In this document: piece by piece, positions 52,758 to 62,108 of the stretch
How the letters are laid out: every line of letters starts with the position of its first letter
Numbering within the stretch: the stretch's first letter is position 1
Source: TMED109 sp002684605
GTDB taxonomy: Bacteria; Pseudomonadota; Alphaproteobacteria; TMED109
Assembly (NCBI GenBank): GCA_913046335.1
Contig: CAJWSU010000004.1
Coordinates: 1 to 64,000 of the forward strand
Direction of reading: 5' to 3'
DNA length: 64,000 bases
Position numbers and translations under genes: made by a program
Notes under the pieces: generated by a model
Seen by the model: the letters and a program-made list of their open reading frames with translations, nothing else
What the model was told of the DNA's origin: nothing
Databases searched by the model: none

Positions 52758-53141
52758 CTAAGTGTCGCTTTCTTCGCTTTTATCATGTACATCAAGGTCT
52801 GCTATGCCTGATAAATTTTCTGAATCTTCATCGTCTTCAATATTAATTCCATCTTCTTCAGCAATTAGGTTCTCATCTAAATCCTCAATAGAAACTAGGT
52901 TTTCTAACTCACTATCCAATTCTTCCTCATCCTCTAATGCTGTATCTTGGTTTTCTACTTTTACTTTAGGTGCCTCTACTAAAGGCTTTTTGTTAAGAGG
53001 AGGCCTACCTAATCTTGGTTTTATTTTAATAATAATTTCTGCGCCACATTTAGGACATTTCGGCACTTCTTTTTTCAAATCATAAAATTTTGTTCCACAC
53101 GAAGCACAAAGTTGTTTGTTACCTAATTCTGCTTTAGCCAT
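52758..53141 (-). CDS. FYDLN-acid zinc ribbon protein
   Basis: A 127-aa protein with N-terminal zinc ribbon LCASCGTKFYDLKKEVPKCPKCG (Cys12, Cys15, Cys29, Cys32), a short basic linker, and a very acidic tail rich in Glu and Asp. This is the alphaproteobacterial FYDLN_acid family, commonly found next to aroA as here. The start is ATG 53141 with GGAGG just upstream. The function is unknown; the ribbon plus acidic tail suggests nucleic-acid or protein binding. A close relative of its ribbon is fused to RecD2 at 27688-29928. Confidence 0.93.
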   Translation of the reverse strand: MAKAELGNKQLCASCGTKFYDLKKEVPKCPKCGAEIIIKIKPRLGRPPLNKKPLVEAPKVKVENQDTALEDEEELDSELENLVSIEDLDENLIAEEDGINIEDDEDSENLSGIADLDVHDKSEESDT

Positions 53142-53266
53142 AAAATTCCTCCACTTATTTACCTTATATAAAGAATGCATTTGCCATTTAATTATATAGA
53201 TGTCAAAAAAGAATTGTAAATTCAATTTTTAGTTTGTAATTATAATTTACATTAAAGTAAATAAAT

Positions 53267-54610
53267 ATGATAAAAAAAAATATTATAAAAAATAACCTTA
53301 GTTCTCATAAAGTTAGAGAATTAAAAGGTATTATCAGTCCTCCACCAGATAAATCTATATCTCATAGGGCTCTACTATTTTCTGCTTTAGCTATGGGAAA
53401 AAGTACTATTGTTAATTTATTACATTCTGAAGATGTATTAAATATGGTTAAAGCCTTAAAAGCCTTAGGTGTAAATATTATAAAAAGAAGTAATATATAT
53501 TATGTTATAGGAGTAGGGCTAAATGGTTTTAATACTCCTAGTAAACATATTGATTGCGGAAATAGCGGCACTCTAGCAAGGATACTTTTGGGTGCTATAG
53601 GAGGAAGTGAAATATTAGCTACTCTTGTTGGAGATTCATCATTGAGCAGTAGGCCTATGGATAGAGTAATAAATCCATTAAAAAAAATGGGTATATCGTT
53701 TGATTCTATAAATAATAAATTACCACTAATAGTAAGAGGCGCAAGTGATATTTTGCCAATCAAATATATTTCACCAATTTCATCTGCTCAAGTAAAAACG
53801 ACTATATTATTAGCAGGACTTAATTCTGAAGGTACTTCTGAGATTATTGAGCCATATTCTTCACGCAATCATTCTGAAAATTTATTAAAGTATTATGGAG
53901 CTGATATCAAATATGATACAAAAAAATCAGGGAAAAATAGTGTTTTAATTACTGGAGGAGTAGTATTAAAAAGCTGTAATATAATTGTACCAGGAGATAT
54001 TTCTTCTGCCGCTTTTGCTTTAGTAGCTGCAACCATCACTCCGGGTTCATATATTAAAATATTGAATGTAGGAATAAATTATTTTAGATCAGGCATATTA
54101 GAAGCTTTAGATTTAATGGGTGCAAAAATAAGTTTAGAAAATAAAATTACCAATGATTATCAAGAACCTTTAGCAGATATAACTGTAAAATATTCTAAAC
54201 TAAAGGGTGTTAATATATCCAGCTCTTATTCTTCTAGAATGATTGATGAGTATCCTATATTAGCTATAGCGGCTGCAGTTGCTTCAGGTAAAACTAAATT
54301 AAGCGGTTTAGCAGAATTACGCCATAAAGAAAGTGATAGGTTTAAGGCAATTATAAATGGCTTAGAAAGTTGCGGTATAAAAGTGGAGTCAGATAATGAT
54401 GATATTATAATCTATGGCAACAATAAAATTTTGGGTGGCACAACTATAGATTGTAATCATGATCATAGAGTTGCTATGTCTTTTATGATACTAGGAGCTT
54501 TATCATTGAAACCTATAAAAGTGATTGGCTGTAAGTCAATATCAACCTCCTACCCAACCTTTGTTTCTGATATGAATTGTTTAGGAATGGATATTAGGAG
54601 TAATGATTAA
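53267..54610 (+). CDS. aroA: 3-phosphoshikimate 1-carboxyvinyltransferase (EPSP synthase)
   Basis: AroA makes EPSP in the shikimate pathway. PPDKSISHRALLFSALA, DCGNSGTLARILLGAIGG and SSAQVKTTILLAGLNSEG are present, as are LRHKESDR and DHRVAMSF near the end. The CGNSGT and SSAQVK forms place it among class II EPSP synthases rather than the E. coli class I type. Length 447 aa. It is divergent from the FYDLN gene and overlaps cmk by 8 bases, the usual alphaproteobacterial arrangement. Confidence 0.97.
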   Translation: MIKKNIIKNNLSSHKVRELKGIISPPPDKSISHRALLFSALAMGKSTIVNLLHSEDVLNMVKALKALGVNIIKRSNIYYVIGVGLNGFNTPSKHIDCGNSGTLARILLGAIGGSEILATLVGDSSLSSRPMDRVINPLKKMGISFDSINNKLPLIVRGASDILPIKYISPISSAQVKTTILLAGLNSEGTSEIIEPYSSRNHSENLLKYYGADIKYDTKKSGKNSVLITGGVVLKSCNIIVPGDISSAAFALVAATITPGSYIKILNVGINYFRSGILEALDLMGAKISLENKITNDYQEPLADITVKYSKLKGVNISSSYSSRMIDEYPILAIAAAVASGKTKLSGLAELRHKESDRFKAIINGLESCGIKVESDNDDIIIYGNNKILGGTTIDCNHDHRVAMSFMILGALSLKPIKVIGCKSISTSYPTFVSDMNCLGMDIRSND

Positions 54611-55259
54611 TACAAACATAACTATCGCAATAGATGGAACAGCTGCTTCTGGAAAGGGAACTTTAGCAAGGTCTTTAGCTAAAGAGTTTAAATTTGCTTA
54701 TTTGGATACAGGGAAACTCTATAGGGCTTCTGCATTAATAATTAGTAAAGAAAATATTCATTTTGAAAATATTAATGATGTAATAACAGTAATTAAAAAC
54801 TTTGATTTCTCCAAATTCAATTTTTTTGATGAAAGTCTAAAAAGTGACGAGATAGGTAAATTAGCCTCTATGATATCTGGTTATAAGGAGTTAAGAAACA
54901 TATTATTAGAATATCAAAAAAGCTTTTCCTATAAAAGTCATAATAATAAATTAGGTGTTATATTAGATGGAAGAGATATAGGCACGGTAGTGTTACCTGA
55001 GGCTGATATAAAGTTTTTTATTACTGCATCTTTAAGCGCAAGAGCAGAAAGAAGATGGAAAGAGTTGATTTCCTTAGGACAAAGTACTATAAAGCGCCGT
55101 GTTGAGAAAGATATGCGAGATCGTGATGAACGTGATAGTAAAAGACAGTATTCACCTTTAGTTGCAGCTCCAGATGCAATCTTACTTGACACCACCAATT
55201 TAGATGCTAATGAATCGTTTTTATTAGCTAAAAAATATGTAGATGAGCACTTAAATTAA
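54603..55259 (+). CDS. cmk: Cytidylate kinase
   Basis: Cmk phosphorylates CMP and dCMP. The P-loop is IDGTAASGKGTLARSLA, followed by FAYLDTGKLYRA, ILDGRDIGTVVLPEAD and the lid RDRDERDSKRQYSPL. The length is 218 aa. It overlaps aroA by 8 bases and precedes rpsA by about 95 bases, which is the conserved aroA-cmk-rpsA order. Confidence 0.97.
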   Translation: MINTNITIAIDGTAASGKGTLARSLAKEFKFAYLDTGKLYRASALIISKENIHFENINDVITVIKNFDFSKFNFFDESLKSDEIGKLASMISGYKELRNILLEYQKSFSYKSHNNKLGVILDGRDIGTVVLPEADIKFFITASLSARAERRWKELISLGQSTIKRRVEKDMRDRDERDSKRQYSPLVAAPDAILLDTTNLDANESFLLAKKYVDEHLN

Positions 55260-55277
55260 CATTATTTAAGTATTTTA

Positions 55278-55319
55278 GCTTCAAGGTGGGAAGCATTTAA
55301 ACCCAATTATTATAATTGG
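55278..55319 (+). promoter_or_regulatory. Two hairpins in the rpsA leader
   Basis: GCTTC/GAAGC (55278-55282 with 55290-55294) presents AAGGTGG in its loop. A perfect palindrome CCAATTATTATAATTGG occupies 55303-55319. Both lie between cmk and the rpsA start, whose own AAAGGA is 8 bases before the ATG. S1 synthesis is autoregulated through a structured leader in E. coli, so these are candidate elements for similar control; the palindrome could instead be a protein operator. Confidence 0.45.
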
Positions 55320-55353
55320 ACGCATCAAAGAAAGTTTAAAGGATTAATTTAAA

Positions 55354-57180
55354 ATGGTAAAAAAACAAGAATTACAAGAAGTAGAATCGTTTGCTGAACT
55401 TTTTGCAAAACAAATAGAATTAGATGATAAAATAGAAGGTAAAGTTGTAAAAGGCACAGTTATTTCTATTGATAAAGATATGATTAATATTGATGTAGGC
55501 TATAAAGCTGAAGGTCGAATAAATGTAAGGGAATTTTTAGGTAAAGATAAAAGTGTATCTCCAAAAGTAGGTGATATTGTAGAAGTTTATTTAGAAAGAG
55601 TTGAAAATAAAAATGGGGAAGCTATTTTATCAAGGGAAAAGGCAAGAAGAGAAGAGTCTTGGGAGACACTAGAAAAGGCTTCAGAAATAAAAGAAAAAGT
55701 AACTGGGACGATATTTGGAAGAGTAAAAGGTGGTTTTTCAGTAGATTTAGATGGAGCTATAGCATTCCTTCCTGGAAGTCAGGTTGATGTAAGGCCTACT
55801 CGTGATTCTCATCATTTGGTTGGTAGCAGTCAATTATTTCATATTTTAAAAATGGATAGAAGAAGAGGAAATATAGTAGTTTCTAGACGTTCAGTCTTGG
55901 AAGAATCTAGGGCTGAGGCAAAAGCAGAATTAGTTTCAACTATGGAAGAAGGTCAAATATTAGAAGGTATAATTAAAAATATTACTGATTATGGCGCTTT
56001 TGTTGATCTAGGAGAAGTTGATGGATTATTACATGTAACAGATATTTCATGGAAAAGGATAAGTCATCCATCAGAGGCTCTTTCTATAGGACAAAAGGTC
56101 AAAGTTCAAGTTATAAAATTTAATTCGGAAACACAAAGAATTAGTTTAGGAATGAAGCAATTAGAAGAAGACCCTTGGGAATTAGCACAGAATAAGTATA
56201 AGGTTAAAGATAAGTTTTCTGGAAGAGTTACTAACATTACTGACTATGGAGCTTTTGTCGAGCTAGAATCAGGAATAGAAGGATTAGTCCATGTATCAGA
56301 AATGAGTTGGACTAAAAAAAATATGCAGCCTGGAAAAATTGTTTCAACCTCTGAAGAAGTTGAGGTAATAGTTTTAGAAATTGATTCAGCAAAACGTAGA
56401 ATTAGTTTGGGCATGAAGCAATGTAAACCTAATCCTTGGCTAGATTTACAAGAAAATCATAAAATAGGTTCTGAAGTAGAAGGTGAAGTTAAGTCAATTA
56501 CAGAGTTTGGTTTGTTTATTGGCCTGCCAGGAGAGATGGATGGTTTAATTCATCTTTCTGATTTAGCTTGGAATTCTAGTGGTGAAGATATAATCAGTAA
56601 TTTTAAAAAAGGCGATTTAGTAAAAGCTAAGTTATTAGAAATTGATGTAGACAAAGAAAGAGTTAGTTTAGGAGTTAAGCAGCTAACTAAAGATCCAATG
56701 GCTAATAATAAAGATTTAGTTAGAGGAAATATAGTTACTTCTGTTATAAAAAGCATTACAGAAAAAGGTTTACATGTTGAGATTAGTGAGGGTGTTAATG
56801 GTTTTGTTAAGAAATCAGAGTTAGCTAAAGAAAGAGGAGATCAAAGAGTGGACAGGTTTGCAGTTGATGAAAAAATTGATGGAAGAATTATGTCTATAGA
56901 TTCTAATACAAGAGAAGTTAATTTATCAATTAAGGCCCTACAGGTAGCAGAAGAAAAGCAGGCTATGAAAGATTATGGTTCTGTAGATTCTGGAGCATCT
57001 TTAGGAGATATTCTTGGAGCTGCTTTAGAGGAAAAAGCTAACAACACAGAAGAAAAGCCAAAAGCAAAAAAAACAACTAAACCTTCTTCAAAAAAAGCTT
57101 TACCAAAGAAGACTGTTGCTAAAAAAGCTTCTACTAAAAAAACTGAGCCTAAAGAAAAAAAACCAAAATCTAAGAAATAA
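55354..57180 (+). CDS. rpsA: 30S ribosomal protein S1
   Basis: S1 binds mRNA on the 30S subunit. Six S1 repeats can be followed at about 30-95, 115-180, 200-270, 285-355, 370-440 and 455-530. The best are IIKNITDYGAFVDLGEVDGLLHVTDISW and VTNITDYGAFVELESGIEGLVHVSEMSW (shown here only as landmarks of repeats 3 and 4). The last ~60 residues are a lysine-rich low-complexity tail, longer than in most relatives. Length 608 aa. Followed by ihfB. Confidence 0.97.
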   Translation: MVKKQELQEVESFAELFAKQIELDDKIEGKVVKGTVISIDKDMINIDVGYKAEGRINVREFLGKDKSVSPKVGDIVEVYLERVENKNGEAILSREKARREESWETLEKASEIKEKVTGTIFGRVKGGFSVDLDGAIAFLPGSQVDVRPTRDSHHLVGSSQLFHILKMDRRRGNIVVSRRSVLEESRAEAKAELVSTMEEGQILEGIIKNITDYGAFVDLGEVDGLLHVTDISWKRISHPSEALSIGQKVKVQVIKFNSETQRISLGMKQLEEDPWELAQNKYKVKDKFSGRVTNITDYGAFVELESGIEGLVHVSEMSWTKKNMQPGKIVSTSEEVEVIVLEIDSAKRRISLGMKQCKPNPWLDLQENHKIGSEVEGEVKSITEFGLFIGLPGEMDGLIHLSDLAWNSSGEDIISNFKKGDLVKAKLLEIDVDKERVSLGVKQLTKDPMANNKDLVRGNIVTSVIKSITEKGLHVEISEGVNGFVKKSELAKERGDQRVDRFAVDEKIDGRIMSIDSNTREVNLSIKALQVAEEKQAMKDYGSVDSGASLGDILGAALEEKANNTEEKPKAKKTTKPSSKKALPKKTVAKKASTKKTEPKEKKPKSKK

Positions 57181-57267
57181 AATTAATTTTTATAATATTT
57201 AATGACAAAGTTATCTTAGATTGTTTATTATTTATTATAAGAATAAATTTTTAGATAAGGTTATTAT

Positions 57268-57546
57268 ATGACTCGAAGTGAACTCGTTGATGTAATTAAA
57301 GATCAATGCCCATATTTAGAAAATAAAGAAGTTGAAAATGCAGTTAACTTATTTTTTTCTGAAATAATTACAGGCTTATCTTCAGGACAAAGAGTAGAGC
57401 TTAGAGGTTTTGGGTCTTTTTCTATAAAAAGTAGATCTCCTAGAGTGGCAAGAAACCCTCGCACGGGAGAAAAAGTTGAGATAGGAAGTAGGTTGTTGCC
57501 ATATTTTAAAACAGGGAAAGAACTTAATATTTTAATTAATTCCTAA
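57268..57546 (+). CDS. ihfB: Integration host factor subunit beta
   Basis: A 92-aa DNA-bending protein of the HU/IHF family. It begins MTRSELVDVIKD, has GQRVELRGFGSFSIKSR and the DNA-intercalating arm RVARNPRTGEKVEI, and ends PYFKTGKELN. The position after rpsA is the standard one for the beta subunit. Confidence 0.95.
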   Translation: MTRSELVDVIKDQCPYLENKEVENAVNLFFSEIITGLSSGQRVELRGFGSFSIKSRSPRVARNPRTGEKVEIGSRLLPYFKTGKELNILINS

Positions 57547-57569
57547 GTTCTTAATTTAGGATAAACATT

Positions 57570-57779
57570 ATGTTTATGAAACTTTTTTCTAAATTATTAT
57601 TTATCATTTTGTTCTTTTTTGTAATATTTTTCTCAATTGCTAATTCAGAGAAGGTTAACATAGGAATGTGGCCGTTTGAAAACAAAATTATAATTCCTTT
57701 ATTTTTTTTAATTTTAATTTCTTTAACTGCAGGAATATTCATAGGCTTATTTATATCTATACTTTCTAAAAAAAAATAA
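57570..57779 (+). CDS. LapA-domain (DUF1049) small membrane protein
   Basis: A 69-aa protein with two membrane helices (about 7-24 and 43-65), SIANSEKVNIGMWPFENKI between them, and a KKK tail, matching the LapA/DUF1049 domain. In E. coli LapA works with LapB in lipopolysaccharide assembly control. No lapB is adjacent. It lies between ihfB and pyrF, as in many alphaproteobacteria. ATG 57570 or 57576 may be the start. Confidence 0.83.
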   Translation: MFMKLFSKLLFIILFFFVIFFSIANSEKVNIGMWPFENKIIIPLFFLILISLTAGIFIGLFISILSKKK

Positions 57780-57795
57780 ATTAGGAGAATTTTTA

Positions 57796-58500
57796 TTGAA
57801 CTCTAAAAAAAAAATAATAGTAGCTATAGATACTATAGATACAAATGAGGCATTAAAAATTACTAAACTTATTCCTGATGTTGGAGCATTTAAGTTGGGC
57901 TTAGAATATTTTTGTGCAAATGGCCCAAAGGGTATTAGTAAAATTTCAGAAACAGGTGTGAAAATTTTTCTAGACCTAAAGTTTCATGACATACCAAATA
58001 CTGTTGCAGGAGCTATAAGAGCATCTTTGAACTTGGAACCTTATATGATGACAGTGCATCTTTCAGGTGGTTATAATATGCTTGATAGGACGATGGAAGA
58101 AGTAAAGGAATATTGTAGTAAAAAGTCTTTAAAGAGGCCATTAATTTTAGGTGTTTCTGTTTTAACTAGCATAGATAATAATGAATTTAGTTCTCTTGGA
58201 ATAAAAGGAAAAGTAGAGGATCAGGTTGTTCGTTTAGCAAAATTAGCAGAAAATTCCGGCCTAGACGGTCTAGTTTGTTCTGCAAAAGAGCTAAAAATAG
58301 TTAAAAGGGAGGTTGGTAAAAACCTTATTTTAGTAACGCCAGGTATAAGGCCAGCTGGAGGAGAAGTTAATGACCAGAAAAGGATATTGACTCCAGCTCA
58401 AGCAATTAAAGACGGTGCTAATTTTTTAGTTATAGGTAGACCTATAACTAGCGTTGATGATCCTCAGGAAGCTCTCAATAATATCTCTTTAGAAATATAA
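57796..58500 (+). CDS. pyrF: Orotidine 5'-phosphate decarboxylase
   Basis: PyrF makes UMP. IVAIDTIDTNEAL at the start, FLDLKFHDIPNTV with the catalytic Lys62, and TPGIRPAGGEVNDQKR near the phosphate-binding end identify it. The start is TTG 57796 with AGGAG at 57783-57787. Length 234 aa. It overlaps nothing but lies 2 bases before trpF. Confidence 0.97.
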   Translation: MNSKKKIIVAIDTIDTNEALKITKLIPDVGAFKLGLEYFCANGPKGISKISETGVKIFLDLKFHDIPNTVAGAIRASLNLEPYMMTVHLSGGYNMLDRTMEEVKEYCSKKSLKRPLILGVSVLTSIDNNEFSSLGIKGKVEDQVVRLAKLAENSGLDGLVCSAKELKIVKREVGKNLILVTPGIRPAGGEVNDQKRILTPAQAIKDGANFLVIGRPITSVDDPQEALNNISLEI

Positions 58501-58502
58501 AA

Positions 58503-59162
58503 ATGAATTTATTTCCTAAAGTAAAATTCTGCGGATTATCTAATTATGATGATGTTGCTTTAGCATGCGAGCAGCAAGCTTATTGGGCAGGATTTATCTT
58601 TGTAAAAGGTTCTTCTAGGTATATAAAAATTGAAGAATCAAAAAGTATTATTTCTTTATTTAAAAACAAAATAAAATTTGTTGGAGTTTTTGTAAATCCT
58701 TCAAATGATCATATAAAAAGAGCAATAAAAGCAGGAATTGATAATATCCAGTTGCATGGACAAGAAACGCCTAAAAGATGCAAAGAAATTAAAAATATTT
58801 TTAATATACCTATAATAAAAGCTATTCCAATATCTATAGAATTAGATTTAAAGGTTATCGAAGATTATTCAGGAACGTGCGATTATTTTCTATTTGATAC
58901 AAAGAACGAAAATAAAAATGGATATAATGGAGGTACTGGAAAAACTTTTGATTGGAATATTATAAAAAATAATAAATTATGGCTAAATAAGCAGAAGCCT
59001 TGGATATTGTCGGGTGGTCTTAACTCAAAAAATATTGAAGAAGCAATTAAATTTACAGGCACAAAAGCTGTAGATGTTTCTTCTGGTATAGAGTATAATC
59101 CAGGTATTAAAAGTAAGAAATTAATGCAGCTATTTGTGAAAAAAATAAAAAATATAAAATAA
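58503..59162 (+). CDS. trpF: Phosphoribosylanthranilate isomerase
   Basis: TrpF converts phosphoribosylanthranilate to CdRP in tryptophan synthesis. KFCGLSNYDDV (catalytic Cys), WAGFIFVKGSSRYI, VGVFVNPSN, IQLHGQE and the phosphate-binding WILSGGLN and AVDVSSGIE are conserved. The usual Asp in FLFDT is present. Length 219 aa. It is first in trpF-trpB-trpA. Confidence 0.95.
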   Translation: MNLFPKVKFCGLSNYDDVALACEQQAYWAGFIFVKGSSRYIKIEESKSIISLFKNKIKFVGVFVNPSNDHIKRAIKAGIDNIQLHGQETPKRCKEIKNIFNIPIIKAIPISIELDLKVIEDYSGTCDYFLFDTKNENKNGYNGGTGKTFDWNIIKNNKLWLNKQKPWILSGGLNSKNIEEAIKFTGTKAVDVSSGIEYNPGIKSKKLMQLFVKKIKNIK

Positions 59163-59173
59163 AAGGTTTAACG

Positions 59174-60388
59174 ATGAAAGAATCATTAAATTCATATAAG
59201 AGTGGGCCAGATGAAGAAGGTTTTTTTAATATACATGGTGGCAGATTTGTCGCTGAAACTTTAATGCCTTTAATATTAGAGCTAGAAAAAGAATATAAGA
59301 AAGCAAAAAGTGATAAAGCTTTTGCTAAAGAAATTAAATATTGGAATAAACATTATATAGGAAGGCCATCACCTTTATATTTTGCATCCAGAATTACTAA
59401 GGAACTAGGAGGAGCAAAAGTATATTTTAAAAGAGATGAACTAAACCATACTGGTGCACATAAAATTAATAATTGCATAGGCCAAATACTTCTCGCAAAA
59501 AGAATGGGTAAGTCTAGAATTATTGCGGAAACTGGTGCCGGCCAACATGGTGTAGCTACTGCAACAGTATGTGCACTTTTTGGTTTACCGTGTACAGTTT
59601 ATATGGGGGCAAGAGATATAGAAAGACAAGCGCCTAATGTGTTTAGAATGAAATTATTAGGTGCAAATATAATTGCAGTTGAATCTGGCTCAAAAACTTT
59701 AAAAGATGCGATGAATGAGGCGCTAAGAGATTGGGTGTCAAACGTTGAAGATACTTTTTATATAATTGGAACAGCAGCAGGTCCCCATCCTTACCCTATG
59801 TTAGTAAGAGATTTTCAATCAGTAATTGGAGAAGAAACCAAAGAACAAATTATAGATGCTGAAGGTAGGCTTCCTGATAGTTTAGTTGCATGTATAGGAG
59901 GTGGATCAAATGCATTAGGTCTCTTTTATCCTTTTCTAGATGATACGTCAGTTAACTTATACGGAGTAGAGGCTGCAGGTAAAGGATTAAACACAGATAT
60001 GCATGCAGCATCTTTAACCTTGGGGTCACCTGGAGTATTGCATGGTAACAGGACTTATTTACTGCATGACGATGACGGTCAAATTACAGAGGCTCATTCT
60101 ATTTCTGCAGGCTTAGATTATCCTGGAGTAGGACCTGAACATTCTTATTTAAAAGATGTTAATAGAGTGAATTACGTAGCTATAAAAGATAAAGAAGCTT
60201 TAGATGCTTTTCAATTTTGTGCTAAATATGAGGGTATACTTCCAGCTCTAGAGCCTTCTCATGCTTTAGGCCATGTGATAAAAATTGCTCCTAAATTAAA
60301 TAAAGACCATATTATTATAATGAATTTATGTGGTAGAGGCGATAAAGACGTATTCACAGTTGCAGAAGCACTAGGAGTAAAATTGTAA
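59174..60388 (+). CDS. trpB: Tryptophan synthase beta chain
   Basis: The PLP enzyme joining indole and serine. GGRFVAETLMPLI and GRPSPLYFA at the N terminus, the PLP Lys97 in HTGAHKINN, ETGAGQHGVATA, GGGSNALGLFYPF and LEPSHALGH are all present. AAAGG precedes ATG 59174. The length is 404 aa. The stop overlaps the trpA ATG in TAATG. Confidence 0.98.
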   Translation: MKESLNSYKSGPDEEGFFNIHGGRFVAETLMPLILELEKEYKKAKSDKAFAKEIKYWNKHYIGRPSPLYFASRITKELGGAKVYFKRDELNHTGAHKINNCIGQILLAKRMGKSRIIAETGAGQHGVATATVCALFGLPCTVYMGARDIERQAPNVFRMKLLGANIIAVESGSKTLKDAMNEALRDWVSNVEDTFYIIGTAAGPHPYPMLVRDFQSVIGEETKEQIIDAEGRLPDSLVACIGGGSNALGLFYPFLDDTSVNLYGVEAAGKGLNTDMHAASLTLGSPGVLHGNRTYLLHDDDGQITEAHSISAGLDYPGVGPEHSYLKDVNRVNYVAIKDKEALDAFQFCAKYEGILPALEPSHALGHVIKIAPKLNKDHIIIMNLCGRGDKDVFTVAEALGVKL

Positions 60389-61221
60389 TGCATCATCCAA
60401 AAAGAATAGAGACTAAGTTTGAGGAGTTAAAACATAATGATAAAAAAGGGTTAATAACATTTATCACGGCTGGTGATCCTAATTATGAGTCATCCTTAGA
60501 AATTTTAAAAAAATTACCAGATTCTGGAGCAGATATTATAGAAATAGGTATGCCATTTACTGACCCAATGGCAGATGGGCCTGGCATACAAGCATCATAT
60601 TTAAGGGCATTAGAAGGAGGTCAAACTCTTAAAAAAACAATTCAATTAGTAAAAACTTTTAGAGAGTTTAATTCTAATACTCCTATTGTTCTTATGGGTT
60701 ATTATAATCCTATATATAAATATGGAGTTGAATCATTTATAAAAGATATAAAAGAAATAGGAGTGGATGGTTTAATAGTAGTAGATCTTCCTCCTGAAGC
60801 TGATAGAGAGCTTTGTATTCCTGCCAATGAAAATAATATTGATTTTATTCGTCTAGCCACCCCTACTTCTAGTGAAGAAAGACTTCCTAAAATAGTAGAT
60901 AATGCTTCTGGTTTTTTATATTATGTATCTGTGGCTGGAATAACTGGATCAAAAGCACCAGAAATTTCTAGTATCGAAAGAAAAATAAAAATAATTAGAA
61001 ATTTCACAAATATACCAATAGCTGTTGGTTTTGGAATAAAAACACCTGAGCAAGCATTTAATATTTCTAAAATAGCAGATGCAGTAGTAGTTGGATCTGC
61101 AATCATTGATAAGATAAAAGAGGCCTATGAGAAAGATAAAAAAAATATTAAGTTAATAGCAGATTCAGCTGCTGATTTGGTTAAAAGTTTATCTGCTGTA
61201 TTAAATAAGAATAAAGAATAA
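60388..61221 (+). CDS. trpA: Tryptophan synthase alpha chain
   Basis: The TIM-barrel subunit that releases indole from indoleglycerol phosphate. FITAGDPNYESSLEIL, IEIGMPFTDPMADGPGIQ with the catalytic Glu, GLIVVDLPPEAD with the catalytic Asp, and VAVGFGIKTPEQA are conserved. The length is 277 aa. It is coupled to trpB by a one-base overlap and followed by accD, as in many alphaproteobacteria. Confidence 0.97.
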   Translation: MHHPKRIETKFEELKHNDKKGLITFITAGDPNYESSLEILKKLPDSGADIIEIGMPFTDPMADGPGIQASYLRALEGGQTLKKTIQLVKTFREFNSNTPIVLMGYYNPIYKYGVESFIKDIKEIGVDGLIVVDLPPEADRELCIPANENNIDFIRLATPTSSEERLPKIVDNASGFLYYVSVAGITGSKAPEISSIERKIKIIRNFTNIPIAVGFGIKTPEQAFNISKIADAVVVGSAIIDKIKEAYEKDKKNIKLIADSAADLVKSLSAVLNKNKE

Positions 61222-61232
61222 AGGAAAAATAA

Positions 61233-62108
61233 ATGAGCTGGTTGTCAAATTTTGTAAGACCAAAAATAAGAGCACTTGTTAAAAAGTCTGATACTCCTAA
61301 TAATCTTTGGGTTAAATGTAATAACTGCGGAACAATGGTTTATCATAAAGATTTGAAAGAGACTTTAAATGTCTGCCCTACCTGCAACCATCATATGAAA
61401 ATGTCTGCACGCCAAAGGATTAATTGGGTTTTAGATAAAGGCACAATTACAGATGCTATTATACCTCAAACAATATCTGACCCATTAAAGTTCAAAGACA
61501 ATAAAAAATATACAGATAGACTAAAAGTATCTAAAGGAAAAACTCAAAATGAAGACGCTATTATTATAGCTAGAGGTAAAATAGGAAGTAATAATGCAGT
61601 AGTGGCGGCTTTAGATTTCGGTTTCATGGGAGGGTCTATGGGGGTTGCTGTAGGTGAAGGTTTGCTAGAAGCAGCAAAAGAAGCAATAAATCATAATTTT
61701 CCTTTAGTAGTATTTACTTCATCTGGTGGAGCGAGAATGCAGGAAGGAATTTTTTCTTTAATGCAGTTGCCAAGAACAGTAATAGCCGTGAATAAATTAA
61801 AAGAAAATAATATCCCTTATATAGTGATTTTAACTGACCCAACGACCGGAGGAGTAAGCGCATCTTTTGCTATGCTTGGAGATGTAACTTATGCAGAACC
61901 AGGTGCATTGATTGGTTTTGCTGGGCCTAGAGTAATTCAAAGTACTGTTAATGAAACTCTTCCAGAAGGGTTTCAAACATCTGAATATCTTTTAGAGCAT
62001 GGTATGATTGATGATGTTGTGCCTCGTAAAAACTTAAAGGCAGTAATTGCAAATACTATTATGCATTTAGGAAATAATATTACTAAACAGAAATTATCTA
62101 GTCATTAA
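61233..62108 (+). CDS. accD: Acetyl-CoA carboxylase carboxyltransferase subunit beta
   Basis: AccD is half of the carboxyltransferase that makes malonyl-CoA. The N-terminal zinc ribbon has Cys29, Cys32, Cys48 and Cys51. The crotonase-like core has MGGSMGVAVGEGL, TSSGGARMQEG, TDPTTGGVSASFA and GFAGPRVIQ. The length is 291 aa. AAAGGAAA precedes ATG, and the stop overlaps folC by one base. Confidence 0.97.
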   Translation: MSWLSNFVRPKIRALVKKSDTPNNLWVKCNNCGTMVYHKDLKETLNVCPTCNHHMKMSARQRINWVLDKGTITDAIIPQTISDPLKFKDNKKYTDRLKVSKGKTQNEDAIIIARGKIGSNNAVVAALDFGFMGGSMGVAVGEGLLEAAKEAINHNFPLVVFTSSGGARMQEGIFSLMQLPRTVIAVNKLKENNIPYIVILTDPTTGGVSASFAMLGDVTYAEPGALIGFAGPRVIQSTVNETLPEGFQTSEYLLEHGMIDDVVPRKNLKAVIANTIMHLGNNITKQKLSSH

